A stretch of 8,568 bases of DNA from Bacillota bacterium (lineage in GTDB: Bacteria > Bacillota > Clostridia > Peptostreptococcales > Anaerovoracaceae), in the NCBI GenBank assembly GCA_016284485.1, contig JAEEOX010000004.1:1-8568 (forward strand), given 5' to 3'. Positions 1 to 7,592 of the stretch are shown in pieces; positions within the stretch are counted from its first letter, which is position 1, and the number at the start of each line of letters is the position of its first letter. Both the position numbers and the translations under genes were made by a program. The notes under the pieces are model-generated. The model saw nothing but the letters and a program-made list of their open reading frames with translations. It made no database searches and was not told the origin of the DNA.

Positions 1-577
1 TTAGATCCTCGAAGGAAATGTATTCGTCTGCACTGGCGTTTATAATGGTCTCGCTGGGCCTGATCTTGACTATCTCGTTGAGAAGAGTCTGGTAAGGATC
101 TCTTCCCCTGTATTCTGTAAGGAAAAGCTCTCCCGTAGAGATGTCCGAATAGCAGATGCCCACGCTTCCGTCCGCAGGCTCGAAATATACGGAGCAGATG
201 TAGTTGTTCTCGTCCTCCTTGAGGGCCAGACCTGATGTGAGGGTCCCGGGTGTCACCACCCTTATGACGTCTCTCTTCACAAGCCCCTTTGCCAGGGCGG
301 GATCCTCGGTCTGTTCGCATATGGCCACCTTGTATCCTTTTTCGATAAGCTTGGCCACATAACTGTCGGCAGCGTGGAAAGGAACGCCGCACATGGGCGC
401 CCTTTCCGGCTGACCGACGCTTTTTCCTGTAAGAGTAAGTTCCAGTTCACGGGACGCAGTCTTGGCGTCGTCGTAGAACATCTCATAAAAATCCCCGAGT
501 CTAAAGAACAGTATGCAATCCTTATACTGCTCTTTAATATTGAAATATTGTTCCATCATCGGAGATAATTTTTCCAT
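1..577 (-). CDS. mutS: DNA mismatch repair protein MutS, N-terminal part (cut by the window edge)
   Basis: MutS binds base mismatches and small loops in new DNA and recruits MutL to start repair. Only the first 192 codons are present; the frame is open to the left edge with no stop. The start reads MEKLSPMMEQYFNIKEQY. It is followed by LGDFYEMFYDDA, which carries the Phe-x-Glu mismatch-reading motif (F30-Y31-E32). Next come PMCGVPFHA, an AICEQTEDP segment and VTPGT, all typical of the MutS mismatch-binding domain I and its junction to the connector domain. The ATPase and clamp domains would lie outside the window. The ATG at 577 has a GGAAAG ribosome binding site 7 nt upstream, inside the end of the aminotransferase gene. 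Only 4 nt separate the two genes, so they are probably co-transcribed. Family assignment is very secure. Confidence 0.97.
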   Translation of the reverse strand, partial: MEKLSPMMEQYFNIKEQYKDCILFFRLGDFYEMFYDDAKTASRELELTLTGKSVGQPERAPMCGVPFHAADSYVAKLIEKGYKVAICEQTEDPALAKGLVKRDVIRVVTPGTLTSGLALKEDENNYICSVYFEPADGSVGICYSDISTGELFLTEYRGRDPYQTLLNEIVKIRPSETIINASADEYISFEDL

Positions 578-581
578 GAGT

Positions 582-1781
582 TTACTTTCCCTGCTTTGCG
601 TTGTAGGCCTTGATGCCTTCCTTGATGATATTGATACCCTTCTTCATGTCTTCAGCCTTGAGGACATAAGCGATACGGATGTCGGACTTGCCGACTCCGG
701 GTGTTCCGTAGAATCCTGCTGCAGGAGCGAACATGGTGGTCTCGCCGTCAACGTCGAACTCCTGAAGGAGGAACATGAGGAACTTCTCGGCGTCATCCAC
801 CGGAAGCTGGCATGTGATGTAGAATGCTCCCTCGGGAACACCGTACTTGATGCCTTCGATCTCGTTCAGAGCCTGAACGGATACGTCTCTTCTGTACTCA
901 TATTCTTTCTTGATATCGTTGAAATATGAAGGATCAAGGTTGTAGAGAGCAGCTGCTCCGACCTGGTCAAGTGTCGGGCAGCAAAGTCTTGCCTGGCAGA
1001 TCTTCATCAGGTTCTGCATAAGTTCTCTGTTCTTGGAAGCGATGGAACCGATCCTTGCTCCGCAGGCGGAGAATCTCTTGGAAACGGAGTCGACGATGAT
1101 CACGTTCTGCTCAGCTTCCTTGAAGCTTCCGAAGGAACGGAGTTCTCTTCCGTCATAGGTGAATTCTCTGTAAACTTCGTCGCAGATGAGATAAAGGTCA
1201 TTCTTTACGACGATGTCAACGATGAGAGCCATCTCTTCTTCGGTAAGTACCTTGCCGGTGGGGTTGCCCGGGCTGATGATGGCGATGGCCTTTGTCTTCG
1301 GAGTGATGACGCCCTCGATCTTCTCTCTTACAGCATACTGATATCCGTCCTCAGCTGTTGTGGGGATGGCAACGATGTCTCCGCCGGCAGCCTTGATGAA
1401 GGTCTTGTAGTTGGTGTAGAAAGGTTCTGCCATGATGACTTCATCGCCCTCGTCGAGGATGGCTGTCATGATCATGCTGAGAGCCTCGGAACCGCCGTTG
1501 GTGATGAGAAGATCATCTGTGGTGTAGTCGAGACCGATCCTCTTGTAGTAACCTACCAGAGCGTCCAGCAGTTCGGGAATACCGTGGGAGTTGGCATATG
1601 CCAGAACTTCCTGGTTGAAGTTCTTGACCGCGTCAAAGAATACTGTGGGTGTCTTGATGTCCGGCTGACCGATGTTCAGACCGTAGACCTTCTTGCCCTG
1701 CTTCCTTGCCGCGTCTGCGTAGGGTACGAACTTTCTGATTGGAGACAGTTCCATCTCCTGGATTTTTTGTGAAAGCTTCAT
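582..1781 (-). CDS. PLP-dependent aminotransferase, class I/II (aspartate aminotransferase-like)
   Basis: A 399-residue cytosolic fold-type I aminotransferase, a normal full length. Motifs appear in the expected order. GGSEA at 96-100 binds the PLP phosphate, NPTG at 173-176 and DEVY at 201-204 hold the cofactor ring (D201, Y204), and SVSK at 232-235 supplies the Schiff-base lysine K235. GARIG at 241-245 supplies a phosphate-binding arginine, and R369 in DIRIAY should bind the substrate carboxylate. The likely reaction is amino-group transfer between an amino acid and a 2-oxo acid, with aspartate as a plausible donor. Substrate cannot be read from sequence, so no symbol is given. A cysteine-rich stretch (C262, C267, C268) is slightly unusual. 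The ATG at 1781 has an excellent AAGGAG at 1789-1794, 7 nt upstream. It sits 35 nt after tlyA and 4 nt before mutS. Confidence 0.95.
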   Translation of the reverse strand: MKLSQKIQEMELSPIRKFVPYADAARKQGKKVYGLNIGQPDIKTPTVFFDAVKNFNQEVLAYANSHGIPELLDALVGYYKRIGLDYTTDDLLITNGGSEALSMIMTAILDEGDEVIMAEPFYTNYKTFIKAAGGDIVAIPTTAEDGYQYAVREKIEGVITPKTKAIAIISPGNPTGKVLTEEEMALIVDIVVKNDLYLICDEVYREFTYDGRELRSFGSFKEAEQNVIIVDSVSKRFSACGARIGSIASKNRELMQNLMKICQARLCCPTLDQVGAAALYNLDPSYFNDIKKEYEYRRDVSVQALNEIEGIKYGVPEGAFYITCQLPVDDAEKFLMFLLQEFDVDGETTMFAPAAGFYGTPGVGKSDIRIAYVLKAEDMKKGINIIKEGIKAYNAKQGK

Positions 1782-1816
1782 TTTTTCTCTCCTTGATCTT
1801 AAATATTTTTATAAAG

Positions 1817-2623
1817 CTATTTGCCCAATTCCCTGTGGGAACTGTTAACGATGTTATGGATGTCCTCCTCCGTCACCGGGCTGTCCGGACCGGTCGGAGC
1901 CTTCTCAAGGTACAACAGGTACTCGATGTTGCCTTTGGTGCCTGTTATGGGGCTGAAGGACAGTTTTAAAGGCCTCAAACCGGCGTTTTCAGCCAGTTTC
2001 AGCGTGTTCCTGAGAACTTCTTCGTGTACTGCGCTGTCCCGGACGATACCGCCTTTTCCGACCTTGTCCCTTCCGGCCTCGAACTGAGGCTTGACCAGGG
2101 ATACCATCCTTCCTCCCAGGCGCAAAAGATCCGACGCCGGAGGGAAGATGAACTTGAGTCCGATGAAGGAAACGTCTGCGGTGACGAAGTCCATCTTTTC
2201 GAATGTCACGGGGTCGATGTCCCTTATGTTGGTCTTTTCCATGACCACCACCCTGGGATCTGTCCTCAGCTTATAGTCCAGCTGGTTGGTGCCCACGTCA
2301 AGGGCATAGACCTTCGATGCGCCGTTCTGCAGCATACAGTCAGTGAAACCTCCGGTGGATGATCCGATGTCCATGCATACTGCATCATCCAGATCTATGT
2401 CCCAGAGCTTAATGGCCTTCTCAAGTTTGAGGCCCCCTCTGGAAACGTAGGGACAGCTGTTTCCCTTGACAGTAAGCTCTGCTTCAGTGTCCACCTGCAT
2501 CCCCGGTTTGTCATAACGCTGGGTCCCTATGAACACAAGGCCTTCCATGATGGCGGTCCTGGCCTTCTCTCTGGACGGGAAAAATCCTTTTGATACAAGC
2601 AGTACGTCAAGTCTTTCCTTCAT
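1817..2623 (-). CDS. tlyA: TlyA family rRNA 2'-O-methyltransferase (S4 domain plus FtsJ-like domain)
   Basis: A 268-residue two-domain protein. Residues 1-60 form an S4 RNA-binding domain (MKERLDVLLVSKGFFPSREKA, then the GLVFIG strand). The rest is an FtsJ/RrmJ-type Rossmann methyltransferase. Visible marks are YVSRGGLKL at 59-67, the SAM-binding DIGSSTGGF at 85-93, TADVSFIGL with D150, VKPQFE with K178, and GNIEYLLYL with E234; these fit the K-D-K-E layout of 2'-O-ribose methyltransferases. Characterised TlyA proteins methylate cytidines in 16S and/or 23S rRNA. Some members are historically annotated as hemolysins, which I would not adopt here. Which rRNA site this one modifies cannot be told. 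The ATG at 2623 lies one base after the dxs stop (TGA-C-ATG), so translation is probably coupled. Placement after dxs is common in Clostridia and related bacteria. Confidence 0.95.
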   Translation of the reverse strand: MKERLDVLLVSKGFFPSREKARTAIMEGLVFIGTQRYDKPGMQVDTEAELTVKGNSCPYVSRGGLKLEKAIKLWDIDLDDAVCMDIGSSTGGFTDCMLQNGASKVYALDVGTNQLDYKLRTDPRVVVMEKTNIRDIDPVTFEKMDFVTADVSFIGLKFIFPPASDLLRLGGRMVSLVKPQFEAGRDKVGKGGIVRDSAVHEEVLRNTLKLAENAGLRPLKLSFSPITGTKGNIEYLLYLEKAPTGPDSPVTEEDIHNIVNSSHRELGK

Positions 2624-2624
2624 G

Positions 2625-4496
2625 TCACTTCTCTCCCATGGTCCTTATCTCCTCAAGGATCCTGGCTGCGATATGTTCGGCATCCAGACCGTATTTCCTG
2701 AAGAGGTCATCGTAGGAACCGTGTTCTATGAAAGCGTCAGGCCAGCCGAAGTTAAGGGTCCTGACGGGAGCGTCGGAAAGAGCTGATCTAAGGCTCTCGC
2801 CGAAGCCACCGTTTAAGATGTTGTCCTCCAGAGTGGCGACAATGCCGCAGGAACAGTCGAAATAAGGAGTAACGTCAAGAGGCTTCTCGCATTTGACGTC
2901 TACGATACCGCAGGAAACGCCCTTTTCTGCAAGGATCTCCCTGACTTCACGGGCAGTATCGTACATCTTGCCCACGGTCCAGATGTCAACGTCTGTTCCT
3001 TCGATAACTCTTACCGTGGCTTCAAGATCGTCATTAGTTGACATAATTAGATTATCGTCAATGCACTCTCCTCTGGGATATCTGATGGCACAGGGGCCTT
3101 CCTGTTCCGCCGCCCAATCCATCATGAGCCTCAGTTCCCTGCCGTTTCTGGGGCAAAGCACCGTCATTCCCGGCATGGTATTCAGATATGACAGGTCGAA
3201 AATACCGTGGTGAGTCTCACCGTCCTGCCCTACCACTCCTGCTCTGTCCATGAGGAATACAACGTTCAGACCCTGGAGGCATACGTCCTCCAGCATCTGG
3301 TCATAGGCTCTCTGAAGAAAGGTGGAATAAACGCATACGAAGGGTTTCAGCCCGCCTTTTGCAAGGCCTGCGGCGAATGTCACCGCATGTTCCTCCGCTA
3401 TACCCACGTCGAAATACCTTGCGGGGAATTCATCTGCGAATGGAATAAGGCCGTTGGCGTCACCCATGGCTGCCGTTATGGCTACTACCCTGTCATCCTT
3501 CTCTGCCATTTCCAGGAGATGATCTCCCATGACATTGGAATAGCTGGGATTCCTGCTCTTCTTTATCACTTCTCCGGTCTCAGGGTCGAAGGGCCCGATC
3601 CCGTGGAACTTGCCCGGATCCTTCTCGGCATTTATATATCCCTTGCCCTTCTGTGTCAGACAGTGGATGACCACAGGTTTATCCAGGCCCTTAGCCTGTT
3701 CAAGGCTTGCCATGACACTCTTTATGTCATGTCCGTCTATGGGTCCCAGATAGGTGATGCCCATGTTTTCAAACATCAGTCCAGGTCCGTCCAGCACGGT
3801 GTTCTTAAGGTCGTCCCTGATGGTGGTGAGTCCGTGGGCGATGGATCTTCCTATGTTGGAATCTCCGGTCCTGTTCTTAACGAACTTCTTGACGTTCAGA
3901 TATCCCTGAGAGGTCCTGAGGCTGGTGAAGTATCTGTACAGGCCGCCTACGTTTCTGGATATGGACATTCCGTTATCGTTGAATATGATGATGACCTTGT
4001 TTCTCCTGAAGCCTATGTTGTTCAGGGCCTCAAAGGCCATGCCGCCGGTCATGGAACCGTCTCCGATGACTGCGATGACCTCACCGTCCTCACCTTTGAT
4101 GTCTCTGGCGCAGGCCATTCCCATGGCCATGGAGAGAGATGTGGTGGAATGCCCCGTGTCGAACATGTCATGCTCGGATTCCCTGATCTTCGGGAAACCG
4201 CTCATGCCGCCGAACTGTCTCAGAGTATCGAAATCCTTGGCTCTGCCCGTAAGGATCTTGTGGACGTAAGCCTGATGCCCCACGTCCCAGATGATCTTGT
4301 CCTTAGGGCTGTCGAAGATCCTGTGGAGGGCGATGGTGATCTCAACCACACCAAGATTGGAGGCCAGGTGACCTCCCGTCTTCGACACCTTATCGATAAG
4401 GAATTCTCTTATCTCAATGGCAAGAAGCTCCAGCTCCTCTTCCGACATTCCCTTCAGATCCCCGGGAAAATCGTATTCTGTAAGTTTCTTCATCAT
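2625..4496 (-). CDS. dxs: 1-deoxy-D-xylulose-5-phosphate synthase
   Basis: Dxs condenses pyruvate with glyceraldehyde 3-phosphate, using thiamine diphosphate, to make DXP. This is the first step of the MEP isoprenoid pathway and a branch to thiamine and pyridoxal synthesis. Numbering from the ATG at 4496 gives 623 residues, a normal length. Visible are GGHLASNLGVVE with H43, the ThDP/Mg motif GDGSMTGG at 145-152 ending at N175 (FNDNGMSIS), DVGIAEEHAVTF with catalytic Glu E368, and DGETHHG at 425-431. The transketolase C-terminal domain follows. A GTG at 4502 would add two residues and overlap the ispA stop, but AAGGGA at 4506-4511 is only 3 nt from it and 9 nt from the ATG at 4496, so I chose the ATG. 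It lies directly after ispA, whose product also acts in isoprenoid synthesis. Confidence 0.98.
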   Translation of the reverse strand: MMKKLTEYDFPGDLKGMSEEELELLAIEIREFLIDKVSKTGGHLASNLGVVEITIALHRIFDSPKDKIIWDVGHQAYVHKILTGRAKDFDTLRQFGGMSGFPKIRESEHDMFDTGHSTTSLSMAMGMACARDIKGEDGEVIAVIGDGSMTGGMAFEALNNIGFRRNKVIIIFNDNGMSISRNVGGLYRYFTSLRTSQGYLNVKKFVKNRTGDSNIGRSIAHGLTTIRDDLKNTVLDGPGLMFENMGITYLGPIDGHDIKSVMASLEQAKGLDKPVVIHCLTQKGKGYINAEKDPGKFHGIGPFDPETGEVIKKSRNPSYSNVMGDHLLEMAEKDDRVVAITAAMGDANGLIPFADEFPARYFDVGIAEEHAVTFAAGLAKGGLKPFVCVYSTFLQRAYDQMLEDVCLQGLNVVFLMDRAGVVGQDGETHHGIFDLSYLNTMPGMTVLCPRNGRELRLMMDWAAEQEGPCAIRYPRGECIDDNLIMSTNDDLEATVRVIEGTDVDIWTVGKMYDTAREVREILAEKGVSCGIVDVKCEKPLDVTPYFDCSCGIVATLEDNILNGGFGESLRSALSDAPVRTLNFGWPDAFIEHGSYDDLFRKYGLDAEHIAARILEEIRTMGEK

Positions 4497-4498
4497 TG

Positions 4499-5392
4499 TC
4501 ACTTATCCCTTACTCTCAGCTTATTGACAAGATCCGCAAAAAACTCAGCGTTATCGTAATATTCTGCAATGGCCTCCAGCGCATTCCCAAGAAGGATGTC
4601 CAGTATCTCATAGGCCTTGTCAAGTCCGTTGAGACTGGTGAACGTGTTCTTCTCATCCTTCAGGTCCTGGCCCGGGTTCTTGCCCATCACCTTAACGTCA
4701 CCGGTGACGTCCAGAATGTCGTCAGAGATCTGGAACGCCAGACCGAAGTTGTCGGCATACTGGGAGAAACACTCGATCATCCTGTCATCCGGGTCACCCA
4801 GATAAAGGCCGGCCAGTATGGCAGCTTTGATGAGTGCGCCGGTCTTGTTGGTATGGATGTATTCCAGCATCTCGTTGGAGACCCGGTTCTTCTCGTTCTC
4901 TATGTCGGCGGACTGGCCTGCCACCATTCCTCTGATGCCGGAGCCCTTGGCGATTATGTTGGCGGCGCGCACACGTTTTTTGAGCTGTTCCATGTCATCC
5001 AGATATAAAGTCATATCTCTGGACATGATCTCGAAAGCCGTCGTCTGAAGCCCGTCTCCCGCCAGGATCGCCATGGCGTCGCCGAAGACCTTGTGGTTAG
5101 TGGGCTTGCCGCGCCTGAGATCGTCGTTGTCCATGGCCGGCAGGTCGTCGTGGATCAGGGAATACGTATGGATGTACTCTATGGCTGTGGCATAGGGAAG
5201 CGCTTCCAGCACGTTTCCTCCCGCAAAATCACAGCATGCCAGGAGCAGCACAGGTCTTAATCTTTTGCCGCCGGAGGACAGGCTGTATTTCATGGCCTCG
5301 TACAGAGTGTTGCTCTTGCTGTCAACGGAGGGCATGAGATCCAAAAGATGTCTGTCTACCAGACCTTTGTACTCTTCATATGTCTTTTCCAT
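4499..5392 (-). CDS. ispA: Polyprenyl synthetase, farnesyl diphosphate synthase type
   Basis: A 297-residue all-alpha trans-prenyltransferase that adds isopentenyl diphosphate units to DMAPP and GPP to give FPP, the precursor for undecaprenyl carrier and quinone side chains. GGKRLRP at 41-47 binds IPP. The first aspartate-rich motif is YSLIHDDLPAMDND (D82, D83, D88), followed by DLRRGKPTNH. KTG at 183-185 and the second motif FQISDDILD (D224, D225, D228) complete the site. The two-residue insertion in DDLPAMD and the Tyr-Ser just before it match bacterial C15 synthases such as E. coli IspA, so FPP is the likely product; a C20 product cannot be fully excluded. The start overlaps the end of xseB by 17 nt and has AGAGG at 5399-5403, 6 nt upstream. 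The TGA at 4499-4501 lies just before the dxs start. Confidence 0.96.
   Translation of the reverse strand: MEKTYEEYKGLVDRHLLDLMPSVDSKSNTLYEAMKYSLSSGGKRLRPVLLLACCDFAGGNVLEALPYATAIEYIHTYSLIHDDLPAMDNDDLRRGKPTNHKVFGDAMAILAGDGLQTTAFEIMSRDMTLYLDDMEQLKKRVRAANIIAKGSGIRGMVAGQSADIENEKNRVSNEMLEYIHTNKTGALIKAAILAGLYLGDPDDRMIECFSQYADNFGLAFQISDDILDVTGDVKVMGKNPGQDLKDEKNTFTSLNGLDKAYEILDILLGNALEAIAEYYDNAEFFADLVNKLRVRDK
4506..4511 (-). promoter_or_regulatory. Ribosome binding site that decides the dxs start
   Basis: AAGGGA lies inside the last codons of ispA. It is 9 nt before the ATG at 4496, 12 nt before a second ATG at 4493, and only 3 nt before the GTG at 4502. Spacing favours the first ATG. Confidence 0.7.
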
Positions 5393-5555
5393 CTGAGACC
5401 TCTATCTTTCCCTTGGTTTCCTCAAGTACTTTTCTGCAGCTCTCGTAGGCCTTCATTCCTTCGTCATAAGCCTTGAGAGCACCGTCCAGTGTGGTTTCTT
5501 CGCTTCTTATGATCCTGACCATCTCGTCAAGTTTTTTCAGATCTTCCTCAAACAT
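5376..5555 (-). CDS. xseB: Exodeoxyribonuclease VII small subunit
   Basis: A very short gene of 59 codons. XseB binds the extended C-terminal part of XseA; together they form exonuclease VII, which degrades single-stranded DNA into short oligonucleotides. The protein begins MFEEDLKKLDEMVRIIRSEE. It continues with TLDGALKAYDEGMK and YESCRKVLEE, which match the XseB pattern: a helical hairpin with a central ...L...A...Y/F..G pattern, then a Cys-containing second helix. It ends KIEVSDGKDI. Length is at the low end for the family, which is usually 60-80 residues. GAGGA at 5562-5566 lies 6 nt before the ATG. It overlaps xseA by 8 nt and ispA by 17 nt, so all three are probably translated from one mRNA with coupling. 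Confidence 0.93.
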   Translation of the reverse strand: MFEEDLKKLDEMVRIIRSEETTLDGALKAYDEGMKAYESCRKVLEETKGKIEVSDGKDI

Positions 5556-6675
5556 GACTGATCCTCACTCTGACTTTACCGTCTCTGAAAACTATATCGT
5601 ACTCTCCGTCCTTCAGATCTTCCTTTGAAGCGACGGCCTTTCCTTCCTGATCTTCGATGACCGAGTAACCTCTCTCCATGATCCTGTAAGGGTCGTTGCC
5701 CTCCAGCATGATCTTCATCTTCTCAATGAGAGCCAGACGGTCATCCAGGTACTTCACCATCCCGTCCCTGAGGGCCTTAAGGCTGTTGTCCGCCCTGAGA
5801 GAATCATATCTCAGTTTGGATGAAAGCTGCTTCTGAAGGTCATCTCTTAAGTCCGAAATATACCTGAGCATCTCACCGATGTCCGGAACCGCCATCTCAG
5901 CGGCTGCGGTAGGTGTCTCCGCCCTTCTGTCCGCCACGAAGTCAGATATGGAAAAGTCTATCTCGTGGCCCACTGCGGATATGACCGGTATCTCACTCCT
6001 GTAGATCGCCCTGGCCAGCACTTCTTCATTGAAGGCCCAGAGGTCCTCTCTGGAACCGCCTCCCCTGCCGACGATAAGGACGTCTATGTCCTGTCTTTTC
6101 TCGTTAACTCTGTCAAGGGTGGATGCTATATCCTCGGCTGCGCCTTCTCCCTGTACCTTCACGGGGAAAACATATATGTCCACCAGCTCGTTGCGCTGCC
6201 TTATTATCTTTATGATATCTCTGACAGCCGCTCCTGTATCGGAAGTGAGTATGCCTAACTTCCTTGGGAACACCGGCAGTTCTTTCTTGTGTTCCGGGCT
6301 GAAGAGGCCTTCCTTTGCCAGTTTCTCCTTCATGAGCTCGAAGGCCACCGCCAGGTCCCCTTCTCCGGAGACCGTGAGAGATCTCACAAAAATACTGTAG
6401 TAGCCGCCTTTTTTGTATACGTTCACCTTTCCGGTGACGATCACCTTCAGGCCGTCCGCAAGTTCGTACCTCAGAGCGTTTGCATAAGACGAGGCCAGGA
6501 AGCAGTTTATCTTGGAGTTCTCATCGGTGATGCTGAAATACACGTGCCCCGAGCTGTGATGCTTGAGGTTGGTGATCTCACCGGTGACCGCTATGTCCAT
6601 GAGGAGAACGTCGCTCTCGAACACTCTAGCGATATACTCGTTCAGTTGTGTAACCGTTATGGGTCTGAGAGCCAT
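5548..6675 (-). CDS. xseA: Exodeoxyribonuclease VII large subunit
   Basis: Catalytic subunit of exonuclease VII, a metal-dependent nuclease that processes single-stranded DNA from both ends during repair. Residues 3-100 form an OB-fold that binds ssDNA (ITVTQLNEYI, VTGEITNLKHHSSGHVYFS). The nuclease domain shows TSDTGAAVRD at 144-153, GRGGGSREDLWAFN at 203-216, and SAVGHEIDFSISDFVADRRA with D240. A helical region follows (about 265-325), and a terminal RGYSVI segment with a small beta tail closes the protein. At 375 residues it is short: E. coli XseA is about 456 and many Gram-positive forms are about 400-450. The helical stalk for XseB is what is reduced. The ATG at 6675 shares one base with the preceding stop (TAATG). 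AGGAG is present but only 3 nt away, so re-initiation probably helps. Confidence 0.96.
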   Translation of the reverse strand: MALRPITVTQLNEYIARVFESDVLLMDIAVTGEITNLKHHSSGHVYFSITDENSKINCFLASSYANALRYELADGLKVIVTGKVNVYKKGGYYSIFVRSLTVSGEGDLAVAFELMKEKLAKEGLFSPEHKKELPVFPRKLGILTSDTGAAVRDIIKIIRQRNELVDIYVFPVKVQGEGAAEDIASTLDRVNEKRQDIDVLIVGRGGGSREDLWAFNEEVLARAIYRSEIPVISAVGHEIDFSISDFVADRRAETPTAAAEMAVPDIGEMLRYISDLRDDLQKQLSSKLRYDSLRADNSLKALRDGMVKYLDDRLALIEKMKIMLEGNDPYRIMERGYSVIEDQEGKAVASKEDLKDGEYDIVFRDGKVRVRISHV

Positions 6676-7592
6676 TATCTCCTGAGTCCCAGAAGAGCGA
6701 CGCCAACGGCGTTATCACCCGAAAGTTCGGGATCGCCGAAAACTATGACGTGATCCGCCGGGATATTCTCCTTCAAATAGTTCCTTAAGTATTCCGAAGA
6801 CGATACGCCTCCGGCAAATATGAATTTACGGACTCCCAGGGTCTTTCCCAGGTATTCCGTCATCTTTAAGATGGAATCCGCCAGTTTATGGAAGACTTCG
6901 CGGACAAGTCCCGGCTGTTCGCCGGGCTCTGAGGCCTCTAACGCCCTCATAGACTGGGTTTCTATGCCGCTTAAGTTCAGATACCCGTTTCTGAAGGTAA
7001 CGGGCTTCAAAACGGCAGTTTCGGTTCCGGCGCCCATTGCGATCCTGTCCAGTTCTTCCCCTGACGGGAAGCTGAGACCCAGCTTCTGGCCCAGTCTGTC
7101 CAGCACCTGTCCGAAGGCGATATCCAGGGTGCCTCCCACTATCTCATTACCGTAGACCGCCTCAGTGGTGCCTCCCGAGAAATGGAAGAACGCCACGTCC
7201 TCATCATCCCTGAGGGGCGAAAAGAACTTCACCGCCTCCATGTGTCCTTCCTGGTGGCTGAATTCCTTAAGCGGAACATTGAGAGCAGCTGCCAGTTCCC
7301 TGGCCATTCTCTCCCCTGCCATGAAACATGGCATATAGCTGCCTTCTCTGGGTCTGGGTCTGGATGAGCAGGATATGCATGTGATCCTGTCCCTGTATTC
7401 CAGAGCAGGAGCCACGGCGTCGGGAAGCCGCATGACGTGCTGGAAAAAGGCTTCGGACTGTCTAAGTCCTTTCTTGCCCTCAGGCACCTCCAGAAGCTCC
7501 CTGTAATTATAAAGGATCTCTCCCTTACCGTTGACCAGGGCTATGGACGTCCGGTAATTGCTTGTGTCGATGCCCAGTATCAGTTCATCCAT
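6675..7592 (-). CDS. TsaD/Kae1-like (peptidase M22 family) protein, divergent paralogue of unknown function
   Basis: A 305-residue ASKHA-fold protein related to TsaD/Kae1, the threonylcarbamoyl transferase of tRNA t6A synthesis, formerly called O-sialoglycoprotein endopeptidase. Shared parts are the N-terminal LILGIDTS strand, the metal pair H113/H117 in FSHQEGHMEA, an SGGTTEA loop at 139-145, the DIAFGQVLDRLGQKLGLSFPSG segment (157-178), AGGVSSSEYLR at 260-270, and a C-terminal GDNA with D293, the third metal ligand in the family. It differs from true TsaD: it is some 30 residues shorter, the usual SGGHT loop reads SGGTT, the TSCDET-type loop reads TSNYRT, and the GPGL loop reads RPRPREGSYMP at 79-89. 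I infer a paralogue rather than the t6A enzyme. The start overlaps nusB by 8 nt and lacks a clear Shine-Dalgarno, so translation probably depends on coupling. Its role is unknown. Confidence 0.88.
   Translation of the reverse strand: MDELILGIDTSNYRTSIALVNGKGEILYNYRELLEVPEGKKGLRQSEAFFQHVMRLPDAVAPALEYRDRITCISCSSRPRPREGSYMPCFMAGERMARELAAALNVPLKEFSHQEGHMEAVKFFSPLRDDEDVAFFHFSGGTTEAVYGNEIVGGTLDIAFGQVLDRLGQKLGLSFPSGEELDRIAMGAGTETAVLKPVTFRNGYLNLSGIETQSMRALEASEPGEQPGLVREVFHKLADSILKMTEYLGKTLGVRKFIFAGGVSSSEYLRNYLKENIPADHVIVFGDPELSGDNAVGVALLGLRR

Noticed and set aside
513..929. A 138-codon plus-strand open frame opposite the aminotransferase and mutS start
   Set aside because: It lies across two well-supported genes on the other strand, has no family resemblance, and does not follow the gene direction of the region.
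1782..1830. Possible internal promoter before the aminotransferase in the A/T-rich 35-nt gap
   Set aside because: TATAAA and TATTTA occur, but no -35 box at proper spacing is convincing; TTGGGC with a 17-nt spacer to TATTTA is the best and is weak.
1829..1841. Small hairpin TTCCC-ACA-GGGAA near the 3' end of tlyA as a possible terminator
   Set aside because: The stem is only 5 bp, it lies inside the coding sequence, and no T-run follows on the minus strand.
1817..2623. TlyA as a hemolysin or toxin
   Set aside because: The S4 domain and the FtsJ-type SAM motif and catalytic residues are those of an rRNA methyltransferase; the hemolysin label is historical for the family.
4500..4502. GTG start for dxs overlapping the ispA stop
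   Set aside because: The ribosome binding site AAGGGA is only 3 nt from it but 9 nt from the ATG at 4496.
3207..4559. A 450-codon open frame on the plus strand, opposite dxs and the end of ispA
   Set aside because: It is the mirror of a strongly coding minus strand. dxs rarely uses codons whose complement is a stop (TTA, CTA, TCA), so the opposite frame stays open. Its translation has no recognisable motif, while dxs shows every catalytic motif.
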